Source: Rhizophlyctis rosea
Taxonomy: Eukaryota > Chytridiomycota > Chytridiomycetes > Rhizophlyctidales > Rhizophlyctidaceae
Assembly (NCBI GenBank): GCA_027596075.1
Contig: JADGJC010000021.1
Location: 124,001-188,000 of the forward strand
Direction of reading: 5' to 3'
Length of the DNA stretch: 64,000 nt
Every line of letters begins with the position of its first letter. Position 1 is the stretch's first letter. The notes beneath the pieces are model-generated. The model worked only from the letters and a program-made list of their open reading frames with translations, did not search any database and was not told the DNA's origin. Positions 38,967 through 51,573 of this stretch are shown here, one piece after another. The position numbers were made by a program, and so were the translations under genes.

Positions 38967-39796
38967 CTTTCGGTAGTCAGTTTTCGGATGTTCAGGACAG
39001 CATGATGATGACAGACAGCAAGGGAAGGGGATTTGGAAGGGAAAATCGCAGCAGAAGGTCCGATCACTCGGATGTGTCATAGTATATCACCTAATTGGGA
39101 TATATTATCCATAACGTGCTGCGCCATCTGGCCACTGGGAGAGGCCAGATCCAACACCACTGGAAGATCCCGAATCTAACCATGCTGTAAAATAAATGAA
39201 GGAAAACATATCCCCCCGAATGTGTCCATACCATCCTCAGGGAAAGTTCCAACTCACATGTCCAGCAAACATCCACAACCAGTTAACGGGGAAAGGCAAG
39301 AAATTTTTCAACAACGAAATGGGAAAAACAATCCAAAAAGAGGCCCTCATTTGAGAGTATAACCATCACTAAACCCCAACATGCTGAAAGAAACCGGAGA
39401 CGTCCGGCGTCGTACTCACGACCCCATACACCTGCCACCAACGTCCAACTTTGCAAAGCATGGGATGGAAACAAAGAACGAACAAAACAAACAAAAAAAA
39501 ACAAGTTTTCTACATCTATGCAAAAACGGTATCGTAAACTCCCTCCCACCCTCCTCCACTCCGGATTCACACCTACTATTTCAAATTCCCTCAAATTCTG
39601 CAGACTCCTCCAATCCTCTTCAACGTATTACGACTCGCTTCCATCACCCAATTCTACGATAGCGCCAATGATTTGCCCCCTTCCAAACAATCCACCGGTA
39701 TCAACCCTCGGTAATATGACAACACTTTTCCAAAGACATCTCATAAGATACTAAATCTTCCTACCCATCACATCGCCATTTCAATCAGCCCCACCT
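38967..39796. other. Intergenic, no gene seen
   Basis: Between the POLD3 start and the CYRI stop. Opposed open frames at 39091-39594 (-) and 39381-39662 (+) have no recognisable content or splice partners. A run of A with few breaks (aacaaaacaaacaaaaaaaaacaag, about 39480) is present. Probably POLD3 promoter and CYRI 3' UTR. Confidence 0.5.
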
Positions 39797-41365
39797 CTAA
39801 CTCGCCAACATCTGCTTGATAGCCTTTGGTGTTGACTCGTCATTTAGATGCAAATTCGAATATCGCAAGGTGTTGAGAAGGGTATTCGAGCCGGATCCTC
39901 CATTTGTTTGGATTACTCTTACGGACGCGCGGATCTACAGGAGATATGTTCACATCAATTGTCAACCTCAAGCCGTTTTCAGAGAAGAGACAAACCAAAC
40001 CAGATACGTACGTTTAACTTTGATGTCTTGGCGAAAGCTCCAACCGGATCCACATGGTCATACAGAATGATGCACACGACCATAACTCTTAGGCAGTAAT
40101 CAATCATTGCTCCCTGTGCCCTAAAATCGATCGAAACAGAATAGAATCAGCAAAATTTCATATAAGATACTTTTGAAAGCATGACCTAAATAACCAACCT
40201 GCCCTTGGTGACAGCATTATAGCAAATTCCACAGAAAATAGCGAAGACGTCAGTCACGTTTTCGGCCGGAATGCCCTTGTTCTAAAATTTAGAGTAACAG
40301 ATATGTAAGCGTCTTAACCAATTCGGCTACCGAGCTCTCTGCTTCGAAGACATACAGAGCTAACGAGCATCAATGCGGAATCGATCAGGGCCTTTGTCAT
40401 TGGAGTAGAGTGCGCGTAGAAGAGTGACATTCGGTTGGCAAGTTCATCATGTACGACAACACTCTGCTGGTTCTAAAAGTGATTGCCAGGTTGGAACAAA
40501 ACACTGTAAGCCATCGCCCCTCACGATGTGAGAATTCTTTATAAGACATAAATATACATACCGGGTTGTTCATACGCATTCGACTCAGTGTCCGCCGATA
40601 GTAAGAGAAATCGTTTTGTACATTCGGATTCCCCATCTGCGAAACTCAGCCCTTTAGCATTTCCCACCTCCTATTATTCCTCGCATTATCTCTCGTTAAT
40701 CTCGCACCTTCAGTTCATCAAAGAAAGACACGAAGTGCAACACGTCGGCCAAGCGCCGAGCGGTTGCTTGCCGAGTTTCCAGGTTTCGTACCACATCCCC
40801 CGCGCAAATAAATGCCAGCAACCGTGGGAATGCCTCCTCTATTAATATACTTGAGATTTTGGATTGCAAAACGCACCGTGTTGCGCCTCCGCCCACCTTG
40901 CAACTTTAGTCCGAACTCATAGTATTCCTTCAACTTCAAAACTGCAGGGCACACAGCGGCCCAAGCGGCTTCTTCTGATTCTCTGCTTGGGCTCGAAATT
41001 GCCTATCAAGTTCCCATCAGATCGTGCAATCACATGTCTCAAACGCGTTACTTATTACCTTCCGGATGGCCTCACCACATCCCTGATAATTTCTCAAATC
41101 TTCCAGGTATAGGTTGGCAGGTTGTAAGAGGCGAGTGATGTAATTGTAAATTTCCGCTTCTTCCGGAGTTGGTTGAGCGCCTGTTATATGAAGGCTTATG
41201 GTATCAGGAAAACGCATTCGGTTCCGCTCAAAGTTGAAACTCCCCGCAGAGCTCTTCCCACAACATGAACACAGCCGTCCGCCTACCGTCAAAGTCCACC
41301 GGAATATCGACCGGGGGCTCGTCGTTTTGCCCGCCCCCTCGCAAGATAGAGAGCAGGGCTCCCAT
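39797..41365 (-). CDS. CYRI: CYRI / FAM49 Rac1-binding regulator of the WAVE complex
   Basis: In animals and amoebae CYRI binds active Rac1 and limits SCAR/WAVE-Arp2/3 lamellipodia. The start [12 protein letters not shown] has Gly2 placed for N-myristoylation, as in the family. Further exons give [44 protein letters not shown] and [20 protein letters not shown], ending [20 protein letters not shown] then LAS-stop. The Arg pair in SYYRRTLS (40592-40597), known as the Rac1-contact pair in mammalian CYRI-B, is intact. It fits the usual length of about 320 residues. The gene is divergent from an unresolved gene starting near 41479. Confidence 0.9.
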
Positions 41366-42809
41366 GATTCTTTATGAGATACGAGATTGCTTAAGTATTT
41401 ATGGCCGACGCGGGTTTTTGAGGTATGAGGATGTTATGGCTCCGGACTGACGAAAATCAGGGGTACGCTGGAGTTGATATGACCGAGGAGATCGCAAACT
41501 GCGGTAATGAAGTGCTATCGTGGGTCCTTGAACGAGTGGCCAACATGCAATACGTCCTCTCTCTCAAAAATAGCCTTACTTACGCCAATGCCTGCTTCGT
41601 CCAAATACACTTGAGGCTCAACGATTGAACGTTCACGCCGGAGGACGCCGAAATGTTGGCGGAAGATGAATTGGAGCGAGAACCAATTCAAGAGCAACGA
41701 AGGTGTGCAGCAGAGAGGCTCTGTGGGAAGGATTCTGGCCCGTTATGGACGCCACTTGTCCTGTGTCCACGGAGGACCTGTGGATGGAAAGGCTGCTCCA
41801 CTCGTGCAACCGTGGTAGCCGGTTGGTGACACCCTCTGCGGCCAACGTCAAATATGAATCCAGGACCAAAAGGCACAAGGATTCCGCCAGGTGATACAGG
41901 AAAATGATATGTTGCACGAAATGAAAATGGTGGACGACTGAGTGAAGGGTTCGGTGGTGTCAGATGTCCGATTGAAGCGTCAGTAAGTGTCTGAAAAGAT
42001 TCAAAAGCTGGCACTGATGAGCAAAATCCCACAAATCGTGCGAATATTATTTCTGCTCAATGTCGTTATGGGAGAGCTTAGGCGGCAAGCATTGGCGGGG
42101 CGAGAGCGGAATCCGGAAAGGTAATTTTTTATGAAGCACCGAAAGATGGTGGATGGTATGACAAGTTATGGAGTGCAAAAGCATCCATGTCGACTATCAG
42201 CTTTGACGCCTTTGATTGGAAACTCCATCTTCAATCAACTCATCCGTCAACGAACGCCACATTGAAGGCGAAATGCCCCTCAAAGCCTCCTCACAAGCCC
42301 GTACACTCCATCAAGACTTCAATCGCTCAACTCAAATCCCTACTGAAAAGGAGCTCGCATTATCCGTAGACATGCATTTTACCGTACGTTATAGGGAGAT
42401 GTTGAAATCTTACTTCTTTGAAGCATATTGCCATGGTCACTGGGGTGCGTGCCATTCCCACAAGAATGCATATCTGACCCGTACTTGAATTTGGCTTTTG
42501 AAATGGCGCAAAGTTCTATATGTTCATCATTCGCCGCAAACCTAAAAAGTGCGTATTGTATTCGAAGAATACTTATGCTCAAAATCAACCTGCAAGTTGA
42601 TTTTGTTGCTTTTGCTCATCATTCATTCGCCTTCATATGCGAGGTAAGTTGGGAGGACCCTCGCGTTTGGTGAAGTGCCAGCCGGCTGGACTCGCACTCC
42701 AATGGATCCTTCTGGATTGTGTGGTTACATCATCCTTCCCGAATCGTGTGAAAACACTCTTGTCTCTCATTTCACTGTCAGCATCTCATCGAACTTGACT
42801 TGTCGCGCA
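41366..42809 (+). other. Unresolved multi-exon gene candidate
   Basis: No family is recognised, but several plus-strand stretches look like exons. One starts MTEEIANCG (ATG 41479) with a GTAATG donor, followed by an acceptor after cacttgag that keeps a long frame to about 41814 (SVGRILARYGRHLSC). A helical stretch AQGFRQVIQENDMLHEMKM lies at about 41875-41940, and IQKLALMSKIPQIVRILFLL then NVVMGELRRQALAGRERNPE at about 42000-42120, before a GTAATT donor. MPLKASSQARTLHQDFNRST lies at about 42272-42340. I could not join them in one frame without a weak splice site, so the exon set and even the number of genes are open. The last ~300 bp should hold the WDR7 promoter. Confidence 0.3.
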
Positions 42810-45800
42810 ATGGCATCGTTATTAGTACCAGTCGCTTCCTGGCTGGACGCCCCACCAGCTGGACTCATTACTCACGTTGTGGCGTCCGAGGCGGGCGATA
42901 CGGTGGTCATCGCTTTCAGCCCAGGGTACTTGTGGTCATGCCACTTCGACGCGTCGGTAGTTGGATCATCTCCTGTAAGCTGTCGCCCTGCGGTTTAGCC
43001 CCAACCGCTCTCCCCATCACTTTGTTCAAGTCTTTTTGATGATTTTTGGATGCTGGTTGTTGAGTCTTTTTTTGAGAGAGGGAGGGTTCAAACCAGGGAA
43101 ATACTCTTGTAACACGTTTCCTTTTTGAACTGCCTTTTTCGACAAGCTTGTTCCCAGAACACTGCTCGTTGGCCATAAAACTTCTATCGCTACAATATGT
43201 TTAGGCAGGGTTGAAGTGGAGAGTGTTGTAACGCAAGAGAATATATTTGTTACTGCTTCTGAAGATGGGTAAATAGCGCCCGGGTTCCCATACCACTTCT
43301 CTTGTTCTCACCCCCTTCGCATTGCAGCGAGGTTATCATGTGGGGCCTTGCAGACGGTCGGTGTCTTCAAACCAATCCAACAGCTGTGGATGGCGTTCCA
43401 CTGGGTCTGAATGTATGTCTGAATCATTGAATATTTTCATTGGCTAAGATGCTCATCCAAACAATGGTATCAGATGACACCGTCCGGAAGTTTCATTCTT
43501 TGTCACACAGTTGCAAACGAAATCATTGTCTTGAATGCATCGTCTCTTGAAGTAGGATTGACCGATCAACTTCAAAATGAATTGGGCATGTAAGCGAAAA
43601 CCATAGTAACCAAATTCTCCGCAGCCAGTCCAAAAGCTTCCATTACACGATACCTGGGTTTCCTCCATTTCAATATCACCGACAGGTATCACATCTTATC
43701 AGTCAGCAACTCTTAGCGTCATTCTGACCGGCAAGTCACAGACGTCAAAAATGTCGACCGAGTTCTACTTACCAATTTCGATGGCACCCTGAGCGTCTCA
43801 ACATTCGATGAGAATAAGATGACTTTGACACCGGAAAATCGCCCGAAAGCGAAGATCGATTGTGGGTCCGTGATTCCCCCTTGCCATGTAGAGCTCAGCC
43901 GTTTCGACAAGAACATTATGCTTGTACTGCAGAAGAAGGCGTGTGGTGTGAGTCTCACATGACATGTTACAATCTCCATTTGAACCATGATTCAAATCTA
44001 GGATTTCTCATGTCTTGATGCAGATCTATGCTCTTACCAGCGGGGCGGTATCGCCACTGGTACAAATTGAATGTCCGCCAGACGCGGGATTCTGGATGGG
44101 CGGGAGATTTCTGTCAGCACGATCCATACTTCTCTGGTCGAGTCAGGGTTGTGCCTATGTTTACTACCTCGGCAAAGCCGAGGAGGTGCTCAAAGGGGCA
44201 CTTTTTGCCGTCCCGAAAGAAGCCGTTGTGTTGGTGTCTGATGGAAAGGCGGCACGATATGTGACGGAGATGAAGATCGGAAGCGACTCACAATCATACA
44301 GGTATGCCTACTTTGCTCCAACATCCGGGTCAAGCGCCAATTGGACTTTGCGTTTAGGACTGCTACATGTATAGGTCATTTTCGGGTGCCAAACATGAGC
44401 AAGAACGTGTTTGTCTGCCCAATAGCATCACAAACAGCTAGCAACTCGGGATTGAAGCATTTGCTATTCTTCGAGTTGACATCTTCGAAACCATTGGGAC
44501 CTGTGGTAGCTACCTCGTCATTTTATGCCAGTGCATTCGGAGGGCACGTCTCGGCTGCGGCAGCAGCAGCGCATGACGGCGTTTCTGCGCAAGAGGTGGA
44601 CCAGAAGTTGATGTTTGATGCAAAGAATGGTCAGTTTGTGAACTTTCTTTTGTCAATAAGTGTCTAGTCTGACCCTGAGCAACAGAAATTCCAATGTTCA
44701 AGGAATGGCCCATCAAACCGTCACAGAGCTGGAAGGCAACGGCGGCGGTGCTGGTGATGAACAAATATGTCGCGATAGGCACAGGTAAGATGGTCTTGAC
44801 AAAGTCAACATGCCAAAATACCCTCTAACAATGTCACTCTCGTGCCGCAGATACGGGTGCCATCTTCATTGTCCTCCTGTCCGCACTACTGACAGCCGAG
44901 TTTGATGACTCGGACAAAAGAGCGCATGTGGTTCTACATGGACACACCGGCCCTGTGACGTGCTTGTGGTGTCCAGATCCCAAAGAGTTTGGTGGAAGCA
45001 AGATGTTGGTCAGTGGAGGGGCGGATTGTGCAGTTCGGGTGTGGAATATTGAGTGAGTAGTCCCTACTTGTCCTGCCTGTGGTCATGCCACACATCTGAT
45101 GATATTGCTTGCATCACAGAACGGGCGAAAGTCTAGCCCTTTTTGTTAACCATGGGCAACGAGTTAGAAGTTTTGTTTCGGCTCCAGCAGATACGACGTT
45201 GAAATATAAGAACGCGCTGATTTCTATTGCGCAGGATAATTCATTGGCGGTTATTGATTTGGATGATATGAATTGGTTAGTGTTGCGTGTTATACTGCCC
45301 GGCCGGGTACGCCATTCATCTTGTGGGTAGCCTTTATCGCTTTACAGGCCACCCGTCTCCGATTAAGGCCATACATTGGCGGACATTGGATGAGATTATG
45401 GTGGTAGAATGTTTGGATGGTTCTGCATACGTTTGGCAGGTACTGGCGTACTCCTTCGCTGAAATCTACCCATCATTTGCCCCTGAAAGCCATCCACTCG
45501 TACAGCTGAAAACAGGACATCTTGATCGTGTTGCGGAAGGAGCCATTGTTGAAGACATTCTTGCTGGGTGCGATTTAGGCGTAAAGTAATTGATGGCAGC
45601 ATCTGGTTGATTATAGCATAAAAGTCTTACCGCTATCGCCAGCTGCGATGACTCCCAGATTGGGTTCCGAAATGCGAATATCAAAAAGACATTGGCCGTT
45701 TATCCAATCTATAGCACGCCGAATGGTGAGGAAAACATGAGTGGGTGCTAGATATCTTGCCGGAATCTGATGATTTGTGCGTCCAGAATCCCCGCCTGTC

Positions 45801-48434
45801 TTTGTGTTGCAGATCAATCTCAAGCGTTTAATCAATGACATTTACACTGGTACTGTAAGTCAAACACCACCTTCCACACCACCTCCCCGCCGAGCTGTTC
45901 TACCCGGCACAGCCGTTGGAGGAGGATCTGGAGATATCACTCCCAGAAGCTCAGCTACGAGACATCGACGCGAAGGGTCTGCCGTCTCGCTTGACAGTAC
46001 CAAACAAGCTGCAGAGAAGACACTCGCAGCGATCGCAGATATATTCAAACCCCGACAGCAGTCGCCGACAAAAGAAGTGAAGGAGGATGATAAGGATAAA
46101 GATAAACGGCGAAGGGAGAGAGAGGATAGTGTGATGACGATCACATCACCTGTTGATAAGGAGAGCAGCGGGGTGGTGGAAGGACCGAAAGAAGCGATTG
46201 ATTTTGGAGTCGTGCAATGCATTTTAAGTGGGGTGTTGGTTTGGGGTGCAAGTGCGGAGATGGATACGTTTTATGCGGAGAAGTTGGGGTTGCCGAGGCC
46301 TAGTTCGAGAGTTGCTTTTGGTATGAGAGGGTGAGTAATGATGCAGCTGAATACAGGGGAAAGATCACAACTGATGTGCACTTGTATTCAGGGCCAATGG
46401 ATATTTGTCAATATTGGCGCCGACAACCGATGCGTCGACGTCAGATTGGGTTATTTCGCCCACGTTGACGGCCACGCGTTTGTTGACCACTTTGGCCCTT
46501 GCAAAGGCGGTCCTCTCCTCGCAATGTAGGAAATCTTCTTGTCATGTGCAGAAAGTTTGAGCTAATATTGTGGTCCCCCAGCGGTGGACGAGGCCTCGAT
46601 AAACTCCATTACCAAGTTCTATGAGACTACTCTACCACAAGCCGTTGGCCCTCATTTCGAGTTCACGTCATTTTCGTATCTCGCGAAATACTGGCAGGAT
46701 CCGATAGGTGGGTCCCAATCATTAGGGCGTTGTCAAGCCGCATGCTGTGGCATTTTGATTCACCCGGGCAACAATCATAGTGGATATTCAGCAAGCGGCG
46801 CGCAATCTGTTTTCGGTCACATTGTCGCAAATGTCCTTGCAGCAGAAACATGGAATCATAAGCTATTGGCGACCATACTGTACGTTTGCAAGCCATATGC
46901 GAATTCAACTCCACATTTCACTTCACGGTGTGCTTATCAATTTCCCGATAATAGTACCGGCTGTCGTGAAGAGCGATCAGAAATATTCCAAAATGAGTAT
47001 ACGCGCGACTGTGATTGTAGGGATGATTGGGTCCGACCAAAAGGATCTATTATCTGTCAAGTTGGTACCCGCATATCTTCGATGATTGTGCGGATTCTGC
47101 AACATTAATTCTCCACACAGAGATTGCAAGGAGGTCTCAGAATCATTAGAGCTGCTGCTCAGGGAAGAAACACGCACAGCATACAAAACGCCAGCTGTCG
47201 AACTCATAGGCCGAGGTTTTGCGACATGGGAACCGCATGTGAATGCGGCCCTTGTTTTGCGGACGTTGATTCAATTGACGGGATTGGCTCCACCTACGAA
47301 GGGAGCTCCGCCACCGGCTAGCAATGTGCCGTCCAGCGCTAGCGGTACGGCATCTCCGATCACGGGAGGAATGGCCAAGGACGGCGGGGCGTCGGCATCT
47401 CCGAGCCCTACAAGGGGAGAGATACCGTCTGGAGCGGGTGGTGCTACGGCGTCGCCGGCGAAACAGCAGCAGCTTACGCCGACGTTGATTATGTTGGCGA
47501 GGCAGGCTATAGTTCAGATCGCGACCATTAACACTGCTCTGTTTGTGAGCACTTTGACGTTTGATTTGGTTCATTCGAGAAGTGCGGCGGAGAGGGCGGG
47601 GTGGTTGAAGTTGTTGGGCATGTTCATCGCAAAGGTACGGTATGACCTTTTGTGAGCAGCGCGAATCTGAATATGAAACACTGATGCTCTTCCTCTCATA
47701 AAATAGAAACCAACAATCCTCTACTCGCAACTCTCGAAACTCGTCGAAGCGATGGTGAAGTGCCTTGACCCAAACCTGCCTCACATGCGGGACGCGTTGC
47801 AACAGATTGTGACGGTGAATTTTGCGGAGTTGGTGAAGATGTATCCGAACGTGGCGTTCCATCATGGGTTGCAGAGGTTGAGTGTGGGGACTGTGGAAGG
47901 GGTGATTGTGGTATATGATTTGAGGACGGCGACGAAGGTGCAGGTTATGGAGGTAGGGTATCATGATTTTCTGCTCTGATCTGTGTCGGGTTGCTGACGG
48001 ATCGACATTGGCAACGTTTGACATGTAGGGTCACAAGCGGCCCGTAATGGCCGTCAGCTTTTCACCGGACGGCCGGCTTATTGCGTCATTTTCACTCGAA
48101 GATAACCAAGTGCAGATTTGGCAGCCGACATCTGGGTTTTTGGGAACGATTGCGAGCGCTTTTGGAGGGTCGGCGGATGCTGGGTTGGGTGCTGTGGGTG
48201 GTGGGCAAATGAAGTCCTTTAGGACGTTCCATGCTGGGCCGCCTGAGAGTAAGCGTTTCATTGTTCATTTTGGTCGTTATACGCTTTTGAAGTTGTTATT
48301 GACACATCAGTGAACGCGTTGCAGCAAACATCGATCTCGCCACAGCATTCCGAGAAGTGAAATTCGAGTGGACTGGGGAACGGGCAGTCAAACTGCACAG
48401 CGTGAGGGGTATGGAGTTGGCATTCCATGTATAA
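42810..48434 (+). CDS. WDR7: WDR7 / rabconnectin-3 beta, WD40 protein
   Basis: With DmX/rabconnectin-3 alpha, WDR7 regulates V-ATPase assembly on endosomes and lysosomes. The start is MASLLVPVASWLDAPPAGLI. N-terminal WD40 units include AHVVLHGHTGPVTCLWCPDP, MLVSGGADCAVRVWNIETGE and LYRFTGHPSPIKAIHWRTLD. The middle is long and helical with low-complexity parts (RRAVLPGTAVGGGSGD; GAPPPASNVPSSASGTASP). A C-terminal WD40 pair closes it: MYPNVAFHHGLQRLSVGTVE, GHKRPVMAVSFSPDGRLIAS. It ends SVRGMELAFHV-stop. More than fifteen introns. Length is close to the ~1,450 residues usual for WDR7. Identity rests on the split N- and C-terminal propeller layout as well as motifs. Confidence 0.85.
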
Positions 48435-48553
48435 TTGCTTATCATTTCATGATGTGGGTTTTTGATTATTTACACGATGTAAATATACACAAATGTACAC
48501 GGTGGGCGGGTGAATCCCGGCAGAGGGCAAGAGATTGAAGAAGACACTCGGCG

Positions 48554-49965
48554 TCAAAAGTTATAGCCCAGCATCTTTCTTGTCTCCTTTGACATACTCT
48601 CCAGGATGGGTCTCTCCCAGAGGTCAATTGCTGTTCGGGCTACGGCGTCCACGTCGATGTAGTTTGAAATCTAGTGGATGTTATGTGAGTGGGCACGGAC
48701 ATTAAAGGGAATCAGGCCATTCGACGACATACCTTATCAATGATATTCTGGACTTCTTTGAGACTCCTCGCACTTTCCAGTTTCCGTCGACCAGCAAGGA
48801 GGAGACTCAGACCGACGTAAGCGAGGATGGCTGGAGCTCCGCCGATGAGTACGTCATATATACTGGCAAAGTAGAATGGTACCCGTCAAATTTGTCGCAT
48901 TGTGGAAGCCTCTCGGTTTGTGTACAAACAAATGTCCCCACTTCAATCTTTTCCACTCACCCTGTCAGACAATCCGGCGGCAACACGCACGCGAAGTATG
49001 TATGGAACCATCTCTGGCATACTATTCCCAAATCTACGTTCAGTGACGACAGGTGGTCCGCCAGAAATTTCTGGTGGGAGTGGAGGAGGGTTTGGAGGGC
49101 TGTTGGGGTTGTTTGTTGGATTTGGGTGTTGGTGGTGGAGAGGACGTTGAAGCGGAGCATGAAGGATTCGTAGAGCCAGTATGCGTCTGGGGGGTGTTCG
49201 TCGCAGAGTTCGAGGAAGGTTGCTGCTAGGGAGTGGGCGGCGGTGTGGGTTTGCTGGGGGAGGGTCTGTTTTGGGAGTTTTAAGTTTGAGGGATTTGGAG
49301 CATTGAAAGGTGCTTGGGGAATGGATGGGTGATGGACGTACTTTGAGGGGTCGGAAAGGGGTTTTGTGATTCATTTGTATCAGTAGCATGGTTACCATTA
49401 GATCTGGTGTTAGTTCATCTGGGTGGATTTGGCTTAAAGATGCATTGTGTAAGAACATTTGCTGACATTGTTTTCCCGCACTTGAGATGCTATGTCCAAC
49501 GGCTTACTTTGATTTTCCGGATATGACGCTGGCTGCCATTAGAAGGTCTTCGAACGTTTCCGCGAGCTGCGGCTCCACAAATGTCCATGTATCTTTGATT
49601 GGCGGCACGACGCCTGGTTTGCAAAATAGCATCATTTGGCGTAACATTAACATCGATTCGTGGCAGGATGGAATGAAGATTTCAATTCAAGCTTGCAGGG
49701 AGGAACGCACCCAAAAGGACTTTCCAGACTAAGGGTCGGTATATGTGCGGAATTCTCACCCATAAACACAGTTTATTAAGCTTTTCAACGTCTAACGCAC
49801 AGTCAGGCAGCTTTGTGGGTTAGACGCCACTGAAAACTTTTCTGAGCGGTCACAAAGTAGATTACCTAGCCGGTCGTCACTGAGAGCGTTGTCCAAAGTG
49901 AGTTTAGCTTCAACAACTTGAACTCCTAGCGAGGAGTAATATGCCTTTCGGAAGTTGGCGGTCAT
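48554..49965 (-). CDS. TBC1D7: TBC1D7-like TBC-domain protein (TSC complex third subunit)
   Basis: The first exon reads MTANFRKAYYSSLGVQVVEA then KLTLDNALSDDRL, close to the start of animal TBC1D7. Later exons give HTAAHSLAATFLELCDEHPP, DAYWLYESFMLRFN, NVDLGIVCQRWFHTYFACVL and PPDCLTG, then VLIGGAPAILAYVGLSLLLA, SLKEVQNIIDK and SNYIDVDAVARTAIDLWERP; stop after KMLGYNF. The W..CFA..LP and final DAV...AIDLW follow TBC1D7 and not the larger Rab-GAPs. I see no Arg/Gln finger motifs (IxxDxxR, YxQ), as in TBC1D7. Partner TSC1/TSC2 genes are not in the window. Length is near 290 residues. Confidence 0.75.
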
Positions 49966-50029
49966 TGCTATGAGTCCATTAGGAACGGATTGACACGACT
50001 TGTGTTTTTGAAGAGACTTCGCGAGGTGT

Positions 50030-50216
50030 GACGAGTTGGAAAGCTTTCCGCCGCAAACAAGGACAGGCTGTATGGAATGAAGACACGATGGTGTGGGTAG
50101 ATGAGGTTGAATTCGTGAGGAGAAATGAGCAGGGAAAGCTGGTCGAAAAGAGACTCAGATCAGAAGCTAGATCATGGATCACAGACCTGATCAAAGTGGC
50201 GCGGGATCTCCTTTGA
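50030..50216 (+). CDS. Short open frame of unknown function
   Basis: An open frame with a protein-like composition: SWKAFRRKQGQAVWNEDTMV, WVDEVEFVRRNEQGKLVEKR, SEARSWITDLIKVARDLL-stop. It is basic and probably helical. The only in-frame ATG is at 50088, which would give just 42 residues, so a 5' exon with the start is missing or the frame is chance. It sits 65 bp from the divergent TBC1D7 start, leaving little room for one. No family recognised. Confidence 0.3.
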
Positions 50217-51573
50217 GCTGAGTTCGACTTTGGCAATCAATACAGATATGCTGTACATCCCCGCCAGTCCACTTCTTTCTCCTCCAGACATCCTCCATCC
50301 GCGGTATCGAGGCCAGTCGACACCAACCGCATCAAAAGGTAGCCCCTGGCTGGGCCGGGCTACAGTGGAGCGGGCTCCACCCGCACACAATGGCATCGTC
50401 TTGAACCCGAACCCTGATCTTCGTCATAATCGCAGAGCCTGGCCGATACCTGCACGAGCAGGGTGGCGACATAGGTAGACCTTGCCCGATCTTCGGAGAC
50501 GGCGGGTCGTTTCCTGCGGGGGAAGTCTGTGTTCTCTGCGTGTTGGCGATTGCGATGGCAAGGGGGTCGTGTGCTGAGCACGAATTGTTATTCGTGTGAA
50601 GCGGTTTCATCCTTGATTGCGGGTGAGTTTTCAGACTTGATCTAATTGGTTGTGCTGTGTCTAATCCGAACCGTTTCACAGGTCGACAACCAACGCCACT
50701 ACCGCACCTCCAAATCAGGAATTTCCGAGATACAGGTAAAACTTCCACTTCCTTTGTATATGTTGCTTTTACTGACTTGGGGGGGACGATCGGAGTATGG
50801 CTGGGTGGGAAGTCTGATAACCGGAACCGTAAGCTAGGGGCCGCCAAAACCTAAAGTGAGTCCCTTCTTGGGCGCGGACTATTGTTTAATTACAAGGTCT
50901 TTGAGGATGGCGTGCTGGTCACTTGTGGCGGCTGAGTAGTACGGCAGATGGATCTCCAGTTATATCCGGTTCGTTCCCTTGTGCTCTAGGTCAATAGTTT
51001 TCAAGACTCAAGGCGGCTCCGCGCTGCACCGTAGCTTTGTATAGTTCAAACATGTATTTGTTTTAGACGGTGGGATGGTTCCTTGGAGGGAAAGACTGTG
51101 GAGCGATGCACGACTACCGCCAGGTCCCATGCTCGAGCATTCCAACGAATGCCAAGAACCTATATAGATGCTCCATGTATTGAGTAATATTTGTTCTTTA
51201 GAGGGGCCTGAATGCCGCTATGCCAGTCACAAGCCTGGGCTCTCCTTCGTTGAGGAGAGAGGCAGAGTGGGGTTTCCTAATTATAAATGTCAAAGATTCA
51301 ACTGTCAAATCGCGAACTTTGGCGTTACGGATACTCTAGTGTTGTTTTGCTACGGGTTTCGCCGCCGTGAAGTGGCAAAGGTCTCGGTCAATATCAAGAC
51401 GCAACTGAATGGCGAGCATGGTGCCTCCATAGGGTCTCATACGTGACACTAAGTTACATATTACTATCTTACACAATTACGTACAAAATCTACAATCTAC
51501 AGTATCTCCCTGAAATTGGAGTATTCTATTTCTACCCATTCACTGACCACCCACGCATACCCACCCCCTCCCA
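50217..51573. other. Intergenic, no supported gene
   Basis: Several overlapping frames on both strands (for example 50230-50478 + and 50332-50847 -) have no ATG-plus-splice structure and no known motif. The segment next to 51573 is the 3' side of the CBS-domain gene. Confidence 0.5.

Noticed and set aside
46777..47085. Apparent stop codons and frame changes in the WDR7 middle region suggesting a broken gene
   Set aside because: They fall in segments with intron donor and acceptor signals; conserved blocks resume in frame on both sides.
49979..50236. 85-residue Ser-rich minus-strand frame near the TBC1D7 start
   Set aside because: Antisense to the more protein-like plus-strand frame and lacks an ATG in good context.
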